A stretch of 64,000 nucleotides of DNA, taken from assembly GCF_017312405.1 (NCBI RefSeq), contig NZ_BLTG01000023.1, forward strand, positions 1-64,000, given 5' to 3'. Of this stretch, positions 21,484 to 30,265 are shown piece after piece. The DNA is from Mycobacterium sp. PO1 (GTDB lineage: Bacteria; Actinomycetota; Actinomycetes; Mycobacteriales; Mycobacteriaceae). The position numbers and the translations under genes are program-made. The notes under the pieces are model-generated. The model searched no databases. It was not told the DNA's origin and worked only from the letters and a program-made list of their open reading frames with translations. The stretch's first letter is position 1. Every line of letters begins with the position of its first letter.

Positions 21484-24182
21484 GGCATCACCCGCCGCGC
21501 ATCGGGGCCCCACAGCGGTTGCATGCCGCCCGGCAGCGACAGATGGGTGGCGGTGATCACGCCCGAGAGCTCGCGGAGGTCGGTGTTCATGCCGCGCAGC
21601 AACCCGGCGAGCTCCTCGCGTCGCCCGTCGCCGGTGACCTCCTCCAGCTCGGCAGGTTCGATGCGGCGCAAGCGGGTGGCCACCTCGTCGACCATGCGTT
21701 CGGGGCGCGACGATCCCGAGGCTCCCGGCAGAGCCCTCAGATCGGTGCGCAGCCGATCCAGCTGGTACACCAGCGAGCGCGGGTTCTCCGCATCGAACAA
21801 CACCAGCTCGGCCACGCCCGCCACACTAACCTTGCCCGGGTTTCGCCGGCGGTAGGTCACCAGGGACTCGCACGCCACCAGCGTGGACTCGGTGATCGTC
21901 TGCTCGGCCTCGGGATTTCGCGCGGTGGCCAGGGTCGCCCGCAGCAGCGCCGTGAGCCACTGGCCGCGCTCGATGCGTTTGCCGATGTCCATCATGATCC
22001 AGCCGGTATCGCGCACCATGGACTCCGAGACGACGCCCGACAGTGCCAGCATCCCGGCCAGCGTGAGCGTGTTCGTCGACGACAGGAACGACTCGCCCTC
22101 CGCCTTGGAGTCCGGCGGCGTCTCCGGGGAGTGCAGCAGGGCGCGCTCGAGCGCCGAGAGCACCATCCAAGTGTCGTTGGACATCTGGTCGCGCACAGCG
22201 CGCGCCGCGAGGCTCAATCGTTCGACGGACTGTGCCAGCGATCCGGGACGACGTCGGTCGGCGGTCAACGCCCACAGCGTGGTGGGCGCGGTGGCCACCA
22301 ACTCGTGGTAATCGCCGCCGGCGACGGTGTCGGTTCCGGTGATGGTGCCCAGCGCGGTGAGCAGGACGGGCACGCACTCGCTGCCGTCCATGGCCTGGCG
22401 GTAGCGGTACTCGTGATAGCGCTCGCGGGTCACGGTCAGCAACCGGGCGGTGTTCTCGGCCCGTTCGGCGTATCGCCCGATCCAGAACAGGTCGGAGAGC
22501 ACACGCGGCGAGCTGATCTCCGGGGTGGGCCGGGAGGTCAGCATCGCCGGCAACCGGACGGCCTCGGCCGCGCTCGGTTCGGCGGGGAGGGCGGCGGGGA
22601 TGATCTCAGCCGTCACCCGGGTCGGCGTGCGCACCCAGATGTCTTTGGCGGCAATGGTGTTGAGGCGGTAGGCCGCGGTGCCGGGGGCCAGCAGGTATCC
22701 CAGGCCGCCGATCATCGGGGCGTAGCCGCTGCGCTGGGAGACGGTGAACAGCCGCATTCCGACGCTCGAGGAGGACATGCCCGTCGGCAGGTAATCCGAG
22801 GGGGCGGAGGAGAACTGCGGGAGCTCCTGGCCCACCCACTGCCAGGGGGTCGCCTCGATGCGTGCGGCGAGCGACTCTCGCTGTGCCGCCGACAGGTCCG
22901 GTCCGACGATCGGCTCGCCACCGGTGACGGGCTTGATCAGCAGGCTCGACAGGTTCGCCAGCAGGTGCGAGCGCTCGAGGTCGGCACCGCCCCAGTACAT
23001 CGGCGCGGTCGCCAGCAGCGGCGTCTCGCCGAGCAGCGTCTCGGCGAGCTCGGGCAGGAATCGCAGCACACCGGGGCTTTCCAGCACGCCGCTGCCCAGC
23101 GAGTTGACCACCGTCACCGCGCCGCGGCGCAGCACCTCCACCAGGCCCACGACACCGAGCCGGGAATCGGCGCGCAGATCCAACGGATCGGTGTAGCCGG
23201 CGTCGACGCGCCGCAGCACGACGTCGACGCGCTGCAGTGTGCCCATCGAGCGCATCCACAGCTTGCCGTCGCGGACCACCAGATCAGCGCTCTCCACCAG
23301 CGGCAGACCCAACAGGCTGGCGAGATAGGCCTGGTCGAAAGCGGTTTCGGAGTGGATGCCGGGGCTCAGCACCACGACGACGGGTTCTTCGGCCGTCTCC
23401 GGCGCCGCCTCGATCAGCGCCAGGCGCAGCGCTTGCGCCCACGGGGAGGCGGGCCGGGGGCCGATCTCCTCGTAGAGGTCGGGGATGGCGTGCGCGACCA
23501 CCCGCCGGTCGGCCAGGGCGTAACCGGCGCCGGAGGGGGCCTGCGTCCAGTCAGCGTTGACCAGGAAGTCACCCGATGAACTGCGACTGACGTCGCAGCC
23601 GTGCAGGAACAGCTGGTGGCGTCCGGGCACCTCGATACCGCGCGCCGCGCGCAGATAGCCGGGGTGGGCGAACAGCAACTGCGGGGGAAGCACTCCGCTG
23701 GTCAGCGACCGGCGGTCTCCGTAGAGATCGGTCAGCACCGCGTCCAGCAGGCGGGAGCGCTGCACGAGCCCGGCTTCGAGAGTGTTCCAGTCGCTCTCCG
23801 AGATCACCAGCGGCAGCGCGTCGAGTTGCCAGGGTCCGGGCACGGCACCGCCGTCGCCGTTGGTGATCGCGTCGCCGAGGTGGTCGGTCTGGATGTAGGT
23901 GATGCCGTCGTTGTCGACCAGGCTGCGGACCGCGGCGCGCAACCGGTCCAGCCCGCCGCGGCCGCGGTCGCGGACGCAGTCGGCCACCTCCTGCCAGGCG
24001 GGGCGCACATCGCCGTTCTCGTCGGTGAACTCGTCGTAGCCCGCGTCGCCCGGCCCGGTGGCGGGCTGCAGGTCGAACAGCGCCGGCTGCGCCCGCACGG
24101 TGTCGTACGGCACCAGCGGGTTGTCGAAGTCTGTCCGCCCGACCCCGCTCGGAGATGTCGGACGGCCTACCGGGAGCGCCAT
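21480..24182 (-). CDS. circularly permuted ATP-grasp and alpha-E fusion protein
   Basis: 900 residues (Rv2567-like). Residues about 40-480 are a circularly permuted ATP-grasp type 2 ligase domain (segments such as NTLEAGLVQRSRLLDAVLTDLYG, YLRAARGIEVPG and VVVLSPGIHSETAFDQAYLA). Residues about 550-900 are the helical alpha-E domain (LSDLFWIGRYAERAENTARLL, then GWIMMDIGKRIERG). ATP-grasp ligases join carboxylates to amines. The two domains are separate proteins in many bacteria. Start is the ATG at 24182, sharing a base with the upstream TAA. Its GTGA end couples it to the transglutaminase. Confidence 0.88.
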   Translation of the reverse strand: MALPVGRPTSPSGVGRTDFDNPLVPYDTVRAQPALFDLQPATGPGDAGYDEFTDENGDVRPAWQEVADCVRDRGRGGLDRLRAAVRSLVDNDGITYIQTDHLGDAITNGDGGAVPGPWQLDALPLVISESDWNTLEAGLVQRSRLLDAVLTDLYGDRRSLTSGVLPPQLLFAHPGYLRAARGIEVPGRHQLFLHGCDVSRSSSGDFLVNADWTQAPSGAGYALADRRVVAHAIPDLYEEIGPRPASPWAQALRLALIEAAPETAEEPVVVVLSPGIHSETAFDQAYLASLLGLPLVESADLVVRDGKLWMRSMGTLQRVDVVLRRVDAGYTDPLDLRADSRLGVVGLVEVLRRGAVTVVNSLGSGVLESPGVLRFLPELAETLLGETPLLATAPMYWGGADLERSHLLANLSSLLIKPVTGGEPIVGPDLSAAQRESLAARIEATPWQWVGQELPQFSSAPSDYLPTGMSSSSVGMRLFTVSQRSGYAPMIGGLGYLLAPGTAAYRLNTIAAKDIWVRTPTRVTAEIIPAALPAEPSAAEAVRLPAMLTSRPTPEISSPRVLSDLFWIGRYAERAENTARLLTVTRERYHEYRYRQAMDGSECVPVLLTALGTITGTDTVAGGDYHELVATAPTTLWALTADRRRPGSLAQSVERLSLAARAVRDQMSNDTWMVLSALERALLHSPETPPDSKAEGESFLSSTNTLTLAGMLALSGVVSESMVRDTGWIMMDIGKRIERGQWLTALLRATLATARNPEAEQTITESTLVACESLVTYRRRNPGKVSVAGVAELVLFDAENPRSLVYQLDRLRTDLRALPGASGSSRPERMVDEVATRLRRIEPAELEEVTGDGRREELAGLLRGMNTDLRELSGVITATHLSLPGGMQPLWGPDARRVMP

Positions 24183-27100
24183 TACTGCAGCACGGTACGC
24201 ACTCGCCGCAGATCCAGGATCCCCGGCGCGCCCACATCGGTGGATTGGCGGGCCTGCTTCTCCCTGAGCTCGGCGAGGTCGACCTTGCCGGGGGTGAAAC
24301 CGGTGGCCTCGAAGCGTCGCCCACGCCGTGATTCGGCCTCGACGGCGTTGACCGGCGGGCTGTCGTAGGCGCGTCCGCCCGGATGCGACACGTGGTAGGT
24401 GCACCCGCCCCGGGACACCCCGGTGGCGGCGTCGATCAGCTCGAATCGCAGGGGCCCGTCGACGGTGATGGTCGGATGCAGCGCGCTGGGCGGTTGCCAG
24501 GCCCGATAGCGCACACCGCCGACCTGGACGTCGGGGTTGTCGGTGGCCAGCAGCGGAATCGGGTGGCCGTTGACGGTGACGAGGTAGCGCTGCCGATCGG
24601 CGCCGATGAGCCGGACCTGCAGGCGTTCGACCGACGAGTCGACGTAGCGGGCGGTGCCGCCGGCGGTGGACTCCTCCCCCAGCACGTTCCAGGGCTCGAT
24701 CGCTCCGCGCAGTTCGATCTCGACGCCACCGAACACGGCGGTGCCGATACGCGGGAACCGGAATTCGGTGAACGGGTCCAGCCAGCTGGTGTCGAAGTTG
24801 ATCCCGTAGGCCCGCAGATCGGCGGCCACCTCGGCGATGTCCTGGATCAGGAAGTGCGGCAACAGGTACCGGCCGTGCAGGTTGGCGCCGTGGCGGATCA
24901 ACGGGGCCCGCAGCGGCTGGTCCCAGAACCATGCCACCAGCGAGCGCACGAGCAGGGACTGGACCATCGCCATCTGGTAGTGCGGGGGCATCTCGAAGCC
25001 CCTCAGCTCCAGCAGGCCGAGCCGGCCGCGTGCGGAGTCCGGACTGTAGAGCTTGTCGATGCAGAACTCCGCGCGGTGGGTGTTGCCGGTGATGTCGGTG
25101 AGGAGGTGGCGGAGGGCCCTGTCCACGATCCACGGAGCGGAGCTTGCGGAGCGACCATGTTCGGCAGCGGAGCTTGCGGAGCGACCATGTTCCGCAGCGG
25201 AGCTTGCGGAGCGACCATGTTCCGGAGCGGAGCTTGCGGAGCGACCATGTTCCAGCGCCGACTGCTCGGCGTGCCCGCCGGAATGCGAGGTCAGCCGCGC
25301 GATCTCGGCGAAGGCGATCTCGAGTTCGTACAGCGAATCCGGGCGGCCCTCGTCGACGCGAGGGGCCTGCGACGTGGTTCCGATGAAGCGTCCGGCGAAG
25401 AGATAGGACAGCGACGGATGTCGCTGCCAGTAGGTGAGCAGCGAGACCAGCAGGTCGGGACGGCGCAGCAGCGGCGAGTCCGCGGGTGTGATTCCGCCGA
25501 GGGTGATGTGGTTTCCGCCGCCGGTTCCGCCGTGGGTGCCGTCGACCTCGAAGGACTCGGTCGACAACCTCGCCTGGCGGGCCTGCTCGTAGAGCGTCTT
25601 GAGCTGTTCACGCTGTTCGGCGAAGCTCGCGGTCGGCGCGACGTTGACCTCGATCACCCCCGGGTCGGGTGTGATCGTCATCGATGCCAGCCGCGGGTCG
25701 GTGGGCGGTCCGTATCCCTCGATGACGACGGGACAGCGGGTTGCGGCCGCCGCGGCTTCGATGCGGCCGATCAGGTCGACGAAGTGCTCGACGTCGTCGG
25801 TGGGCGGCAGGAAGACATACAGCAACCCGTCACGGACCTCGGCGACCAACGCGGTGGTCGGGGTCCACTCGGCGTCGTCGTCGATGTCCTCGACCACCGC
25901 GTCGGCGGTGGCCGCTCCCCCGCGGCCTGATCGCCACGTGGTTCGTGAGTGCATCGGGTCGGCGTCGAAGGAGGGCCGCGGCGGTTTCCAGCTGATCGAG
26001 TTCAACGGCAGCCGCAAGCCGGCCGGTGAGTCGCCTTCCAACAGCACGATGCGGCCGCGGCGCAGCGTCCAATCCGCACTGGCCCACCCGGTGTCGTCGT
26101 CGCGGCGGTGCAGGGGCAGGACATGGGCGGTGGGCTGGTCGACCGGGCTCTCGAGCCGGGCCAGCAGCCGGGCGCGGGCCGCGGCGCTGTCGGATTCGAG
26201 GTCATCGGCCGGGTCGACGGACAGCCCGGCCGGTTGCCGCACCGCCGCGGCGAGGCGGCTCAGCGGGTCCTCGAAGGCCGGGCGGACCTGGGCGGCGGGG
26301 AGCCCCAGCGTGCCGGCGACCGCAGTCAGCAGGGCGCGGGCCGCGTCGTCGGAGGCCGGTGTGGCGGCGACCGCCTCCTCGGGCCAGGGGTCGGCGAGCA
26401 GTGCGTCCTCTGTCCACAACGGCTCGCCGTCGGTGCGCCAGAGCAGACCGATCTGCCACCGCGGCAACGGCTCGCCCGGATACCACTTGCCCTGGCTGCG
26501 CTGGATCAGCCCGTTGGGCGCCCACACGTTCTTCAGGCGGGCGGCCAGCGCCGAGGCGCGCTGACGCTTGTGCGGGCCGTCGGCGTCGGTGGTCCATTCC
26601 GGATCCACCTGGTTGTCGATGGACACGAACGTCGGCTCCCCGCCCACGGTCAGCCGCACATCACCGGTTCGGAGCCGATTGTCGACGACCTCACCGAGCG
26701 CGTTGATCGCCGCCCAGGACTCCTCGGTGTAGGGCAGCGTCACCCGCGGGTCCTCGTGCACGCGGGTGACGAGATTGCTGAACTCGAGGGTGGTCTCGGC
26801 CTTGCCGGTGGCGCCGGTGATGGGGGCCGCCGACTCCGGGTGCGGGGTCGCGGCCAGCGGGATGTGTCCTTCGCCGGCGAACAGGCCCGACGTCGGATCC
26901 AGACCGATCCATCCGGCGCCGGGAATGTAGACCTCGGTCCAGGCGTGCAGATCGGTGAAGTCGGCGGTCGGCCCCGACGGGCCGTCGAGCGCCTCCACAT
27001 CGGACGTCAGCTGCACCAGATAGCCGGATACGAAGCGGGCCGCCAGACCCATCTGACGCAGGATCGACACCAACAGCCAGGCCGAATCGCGGCACGAACC

Positions 27101-27655
27101 GATTCCGCTGCGCAGCGTGAAATCGGGCGTCTGCACGCCGGGTTCCATCCGCACGCTGTAGGCGACGTCGGCGTTGACCGCGCGGTTGAGCGCGACCAGG
27201 AAGTCGATGGTGCGGGTCCCCGGGGCGACCGAGAAATTCTTGACCCACGCCGCGGCGAGTTCACCCGGGCCGGATCCTTCGGCGACGTCGTCGACCGGCT
27301 TCAGGTACGGCTTGAGGTCGTTGGCCAGCGCTTTGGGATAGGTGAAGCCGATCTGCTCGGCATATTCCTCGATGAAGAAGTCGAACGGGTTGATCACCTT
27401 CAGATCTGCGATCAGGCCGACCGTGATGGTCAATGCGCGGGCCCGGGTCGGAAAGACCAGCCGGGCGAGGAAGTTCCCGAAGGCGTCCTGTTGCCAGTTC
27501 ACGAAGTGGTCGGCGGGCTCCACCTGCATCGAGTAGGCCTCGATCGGAGTGCGCGAATGCGGCGCGGGCCGGAGCCGGACCACATGCGGATAGATCTCGA
27601 CGAGGCGGTCGAACGCGTAGCTGGTGCGATGCTCCAGGGCCACCTTGATACCCAT
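24182..27655 (-). CDS. transglutaminase-like / DUF2126 long protein
   Basis: 1157 residues (Rv2566-like, about 1140 in M. tuberculosis). The N-terminal 300 residues are a transglutaminase-like domain: Cys in GSCRDSAW near 187, His in LHAWTEVY near 237 and Asp in GLDPTSG near 252. The remainder is DUF2126 (KWYPGEPLPRWQIGLLWR, GGGNHITLGG, RAEFCIDKLYSP), a region proposed to be amidoligase-like. The ATG at 27655 starts MGIKVALEHRTSYAFD. Four 10-residue repeats are inserted near residues 800-840. It is the first of four overlapping genes. Confidence 0.85.
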   Translation of the reverse strand: MGIKVALEHRTSYAFDRLVEIYPHVVRLRPAPHSRTPIEAYSMQVEPADHFVNWQQDAFGNFLARLVFPTRARALTITVGLIADLKVINPFDFFIEEYAEQIGFTYPKALANDLKPYLKPVDDVAEGSGPGELAAAWVKNFSVAPGTRTIDFLVALNRAVNADVAYSVRMEPGVQTPDFTLRSGIGSCRDSAWLLVSILRQMGLAARFVSGYLVQLTSDVEALDGPSGPTADFTDLHAWTEVYIPGAGWIGLDPTSGLFAGEGHIPLAATPHPESAAPITGATGKAETTLEFSNLVTRVHEDPRVTLPYTEESWAAINALGEVVDNRLRTGDVRLTVGGEPTFVSIDNQVDPEWTTDADGPHKRQRASALAARLKNVWAPNGLIQRSQGKWYPGEPLPRWQIGLLWRTDGEPLWTEDALLADPWPEEAVAATPASDDAARALLTAVAGTLGLPAAQVRPAFEDPLSRLAAAVRQPAGLSVDPADDLESDSAAARARLLARLESPVDQPTAHVLPLHRRDDDTGWASADWTLRRGRIVLLEGDSPAGLRLPLNSISWKPPRPSFDADPMHSRTTWRSGRGGAATADAVVEDIDDDAEWTPTTALVAEVRDGLLYVFLPPTDDVEHFVDLIGRIEAAAAATRCPVVIEGYGPPTDPRLASMTITPDPGVIEVNVAPTASFAEQREQLKTLYEQARQARLSTESFEVDGTHGGTGGGNHITLGGITPADSPLLRRPDLLVSLLTYWQRHPSLSYLFAGRFIGTTSQAPRVDEGRPDSLYELEIAFAEIARLTSHSGGHAEQSALEHGRSASSAPEHGRSASSAAEHGRSASSAAEHGRSASSAPWIVDRALRHLLTDITGNTHRAEFCIDKLYSPDSARGRLGLLELRGFEMPPHYQMAMVQSLLVRSLVAWFWDQPLRAPLIRHGANLHGRYLLPHFLIQDIAEVAADLRAYGINFDTSWLDPFTEFRFPRIGTAVFGGVEIELRGAIEPWNVLGEESTAGGTARYVDSSVERLQVRLIGADRQRYLVTVNGHPIPLLATDNPDVQVGGVRYRAWQPPSALHPTITVDGPLRFELIDAATGVSRGGCTYHVSHPGGRAYDSPPVNAVEAESRRGRRFEATGFTPGKVDLAELREKQARQSTDVGAPGILDLRRVRTVLQ
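25135..25254 (-). repeat. in-frame 30-bp tandem repeat (4 copies) in the DUF2126 gene
   Basis: Four contiguous 30-bp copies encode EHGRSASSAP or EHGRSASSAA units on the minus strand. Unit boundaries recur at 25141, 25171, 25201 and 25231. On the plus strand each unit carries GCGGAGCGACC followed by ATG, close to the repeat between efp and nusB. Being a multiple of three, copy-number changes would keep the reading frame. Flanking protein sequence (GGHAEQSAL before, WIVDRALRHLL after) is family-like. Confidence 0.9.
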
Positions 27656-27835
27656 AACCGGCAATCCCACCACACCGGTCCCCCAACCGCAGATCGCGTC
27701 GGCGGCGCGTCGGTGTCGACGACCGCTCGTCCAGACGGGACCCCATCCCATCCGGCTGTGACCGTGACATGCACCGCAGGTGAACTGCGTTGGCGTCAAA
27801 TATGGACAGCACCCCGAGGCTGTTATAGATTCACA

Positions 27836-27867
27836 TTGACTTGCTGGTTTTTCCCGTTCAATTGCTG
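27836..27867. promoter_or_regulatory. direct repeat, candidate DeoR-family operator
   Basis: TTGACTTGCTG (27836-27846) and TTCAATTGCTG (27857-27867) match at 9 of 11 positions with starts 21 bases apart, two helical turns. They sit in an AT-rich part of the 260-base gap between the DUF2126 and DeoR genes. A further imperfect dyad TGTGAAATTTGCACA lies at about 27883-27897. Nothing else is recognised in this gap. Confidence 0.4.
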
Positions 27868-27915
27868 ATAACTGGGAGCATTTGTGAAATTTGCACAGAC
27901 TGCGGGCGATCTCCC

Positions 27916-28734
27916 GTGGATGTGAAAACCCGCAGGGAGCGCATCGAGCAGCAGGTCCGCACGGCGCGGGAGATCAACTACGCCGAGCTGGCCGCCGAGT
28001 TCGACGTCTCCGAGATGACGATCCGCCGCGACGTGGAAGCACTCGAATCGCTCGGCGTCGTCCGCCGCGTGGTCGGCGGCGCCATCGCCGTGCAGGGCAA
28101 GGACACCGAACCGTCGTTCGCCACCCGCATGGCCGATGCCGCCCAGGAGAAGAACCACATCGCCGACGTCGTCGCGGAACTGATCGGGCGCAAGGAGACG
28201 CTGATCCTCGACTCCGGCAGCACCGCACTGGCAGTGGCCAACTCGCTAAAGGGCCGCGGACTGGGGCTGACGGTCGTGACGCCCAGCGTCCTCGCAGCGC
28301 TCGCCCTGGTGGATGAGCCCGATACGACCGTGGTGCTCACCGGCGGCGAACTGCGGGCGGGCGAACTGAGCCTGATCGGCGCCGGGGCCGAAGACACGCT
28401 GGCCAACTACAACTGCGACACCTTCGTCATGGGCGTTGCCGGCATCGACGGCGACCGCGGCATCTCCGACTACCACCAGGCCGAGAGCCGGGTCAAGCGG
28501 GCCGCCAGCCGGCGTGCCGACCGGGTCATCGTGGCCGCGGACAAGAGCAAGCTCGGCCGGGTCACCTTCGTCAGCATCGCCACGCTGGCGCAGGTGGACA
28601 CCATCGTCAGTGACGGCCCCGCCGACCACCCGGCGCTGGTAGCCGCCCGCGGGGCCGGGGTCGAGGTGATCTGCGTTGCCGCACAGCGTCATCGGACACC
28701 ACCGCGCACGGGTTCGGAGGCGGACGCACGATGA
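27916..28734 (+). CDS. DeoR family transcriptional regulator
   Basis: 272 residues. The N-terminal helix-turn-helix INYAELAAEFDVSEMTIRRDVEAL lies near residues 20-43 and a C-terminal sugar-phosphate-sensing DeoR domain includes LILDSGSTALAV and the VMGVAGIDGDRGISDYHQAE region. GTG at 27916 is used; the open frame begins earlier at a weak TTG with non-family sequence, and another GTG lies at 27922. Its stop overlaps the kinase ATG (ATGA), so it is co-transcribed with the pathway it likely represses. Such proteins usually respond to a phosphorylated intermediate. Confidence 0.86.
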   Translation: MDVKTRRERIEQQVRTAREINYAELAAEFDVSEMTIRRDVEALESLGVVRRVVGGAIAVQGKDTEPSFATRMADAAQEKNHIADVVAELIGRKETLILDSGSTALAVANSLKGRGLGLTVVTPSVLAALALVDEPDTTVVLTGGELRAGELSLIGAGAEDTLANYNCDTFVMGVAGIDGDRGISDYHQAESRVKRAASRRADRVIVAADKSKLGRVTFVSIATLAQVDTIVSDGPADHPALVAARGAGVEVICVAAQRHRTPPRTGSEADAR

Positions 28735-30212
28735 CGCGCTACACCGTCGGCATCGACATCGGGACCACCGGCACCAAGACCGTGCTGCTGGACACCCTCG
28801 GCGGCATCGTCGCGACCGCGACCAGAGCCACCGATCTGCACTCGACCGGTCCGGGGATCGCCGAGGCCGACACCGGTCAGTGGTACACGAACGCGATCGA
28901 ATCCATCCGCGAAGTGCTCTCGGTCTCCGGAGTGGCTGCCGAGCAGGTGGGTGCGCTGGCCACTTCGGGAATGGTGCCCGCAGTCGTCCCGGTCGACGCG
29001 AACGCGAAGCCGCTGCGGCGAGCCATCCTGCAGAACGACGCCCGAGCCCACCGTGAGGTGGCCGACCTCGCTCGGTCGCTTGCCGAGGTGGACCTGGTCA
29101 ACCTCACCGGCTCGGCGCTGACCCAGCAGTCGGTGGCCCCGACGACGGTGTGGCTGCGCGAGCACGAACCACAGGTCTACGCCCGCACCGCCCGCTGGGT
29201 CGGTTCGTACGACTGGATGCTCACGGCGCTGGGCGCGCCGTTGCACGTCGAACAGAACTGGGCGCTGGAGTCGGGGCTGTTCACCATCGACGGGGAAACC
29301 GCCGACGCGGTACTGGCCGCCGCGGGGCTCGACGCCGTGACGTTGGCCCCGGTGGTGCGGCCGGGCACGCAGATCGGCGAGTTGAGCCCCCGGGCAGCCG
29401 AAGCCACCGGCCTCCGGGCGGGCACCGCTCTGGTGGTCGGCGGCGCCGACCACGTCCTCTCGGCGTTCGCCGCCGGAGTCAACGATCCGGGCGACGCGCT
29501 GGTGAAACTCGGTGGGGCCGGTGACATCCTGGTCGCCACCGACACCAGCGTGGTCGACGAACGGCTCTACCTGGACGCGCATCCGGTGCCGGGCCACTGG
29601 CTACCCAACGGATGCATGGCCACCAGCGGGAGCCTGATCAGGTGGTTCCAGACCCTCATCGGCGGAACCGCCCTGCCCGCGCTGGACGAGGAGGCGGCGA
29701 CCCGTCGTCCCGGCGAGGTGCTGTGCCTGCCGTACTTCCTGGGCGAGAAGAGCCCCATCCACGATCCGGACCTGCGGGGTGTCTTCGCCGGCCTGCACCT
29801 CGGACACACCCGCGCCGATCTGTATCGGGCTGTGCTGGAAGCGATCGCGTTCGGGTTCCGCCACCATGTCGACGTCTTCGGCGAGATCGGCATCCCGTTC
29901 ACCCGGGTGATGATCACCAACGGCGGGTCGACCTCCACGTTGTGGAAGCAGATCCACGCCGACGTGCTCGGTCACGAGATGCTGCCGGTGCGCGGCCATC
30001 CCGGGGCGTCGCTGGGCGCGGCGGTGATCGCCGCCATCGGGGTGGGCAGTCTCGGCGACTGGTCCGACGCCGCACGCTTCGTCAGCCTCGAGATGCCGTT
30101 CCGTCCCGACCCCGACCGGCGCCGTGTCTACGACGAGGCGTACGCCACCTGGCGCGAACTCGGCGCCGCGGTGACTCCGGTCTCCCACGCCCTGGCACGA
30201 CAGAACCGATGA
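28731..30212 (+). CDS. FGGY family carbohydrate kinase
   Basis: 493 residues. The actin-like kinase fold starts GIDIGTTGTKTVL and has the inter-domain GGADHVLSAFAAGV and adenosine-site TNGGSTSTLWKQIHADV segments. In xylulokinases the substrate loop usually reads like GQMHG; here the equivalent is TSGMVPAVVPVD, so the substrate is probably not xylulose. Coupled to deoR by overlap and 53 bases before the solute-binding protein gene. Probably phosphorylates the imported sugar or its keto derivative in the cytoplasm. Confidence 0.87.
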   Translation: MTRYTVGIDIGTTGTKTVLLDTLGGIVATATRATDLHSTGPGIAEADTGQWYTNAIESIREVLSVSGVAAEQVGALATSGMVPAVVPVDANAKPLRRAILQNDARAHREVADLARSLAEVDLVNLTGSALTQQSVAPTTVWLREHEPQVYARTARWVGSYDWMLTALGAPLHVEQNWALESGLFTIDGETADAVLAAAGLDAVTLAPVVRPGTQIGELSPRAAEATGLRAGTALVVGGADHVLSAFAAGVNDPGDALVKLGGAGDILVATDTSVVDERLYLDAHPVPGHWLPNGCMATSGSLIRWFQTLIGGTALPALDEEAATRRPGEVLCLPYFLGEKSPIHDPDLRGVFAGLHLGHTRADLYRAVLEAIAFGFRHHVDVFGEIGIPFTRVMITNGGSTSTLWKQIHADVLGHEMLPVRGHPGASLGAAVIAAIGVGSLGDWSDAARFVSLEMPFRPDPDRRRVYDEAYATWRELGAAVTPVSHALARQNR

Positions 30213-30265
30213 GCACGTCACAACCGACAAGAACCCCGAAATGAAACGGAAGGGATGACACCGCA

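Noticed and set aside
21519..23579. 686-codon plus-strand open frame
   Set aside because: Antisense to the ATP-grasp/alpha-E gene; no motifs, and the gene on the other strand is conserved.
24183..25133. Longer start for the ATP-grasp/alpha-E protein
   Set aside because: The extra roughly 317 residues are low-complexity shadow of the upstream DUF2126 gene; the ATG at 24182 overlaps its stop exactly.
25135..25254. Possible CRISPR array
   Set aside because: Units are contiguous 30-bp repeats with no unique spacers, they lie inside a coding frame, and no cas genes are present.
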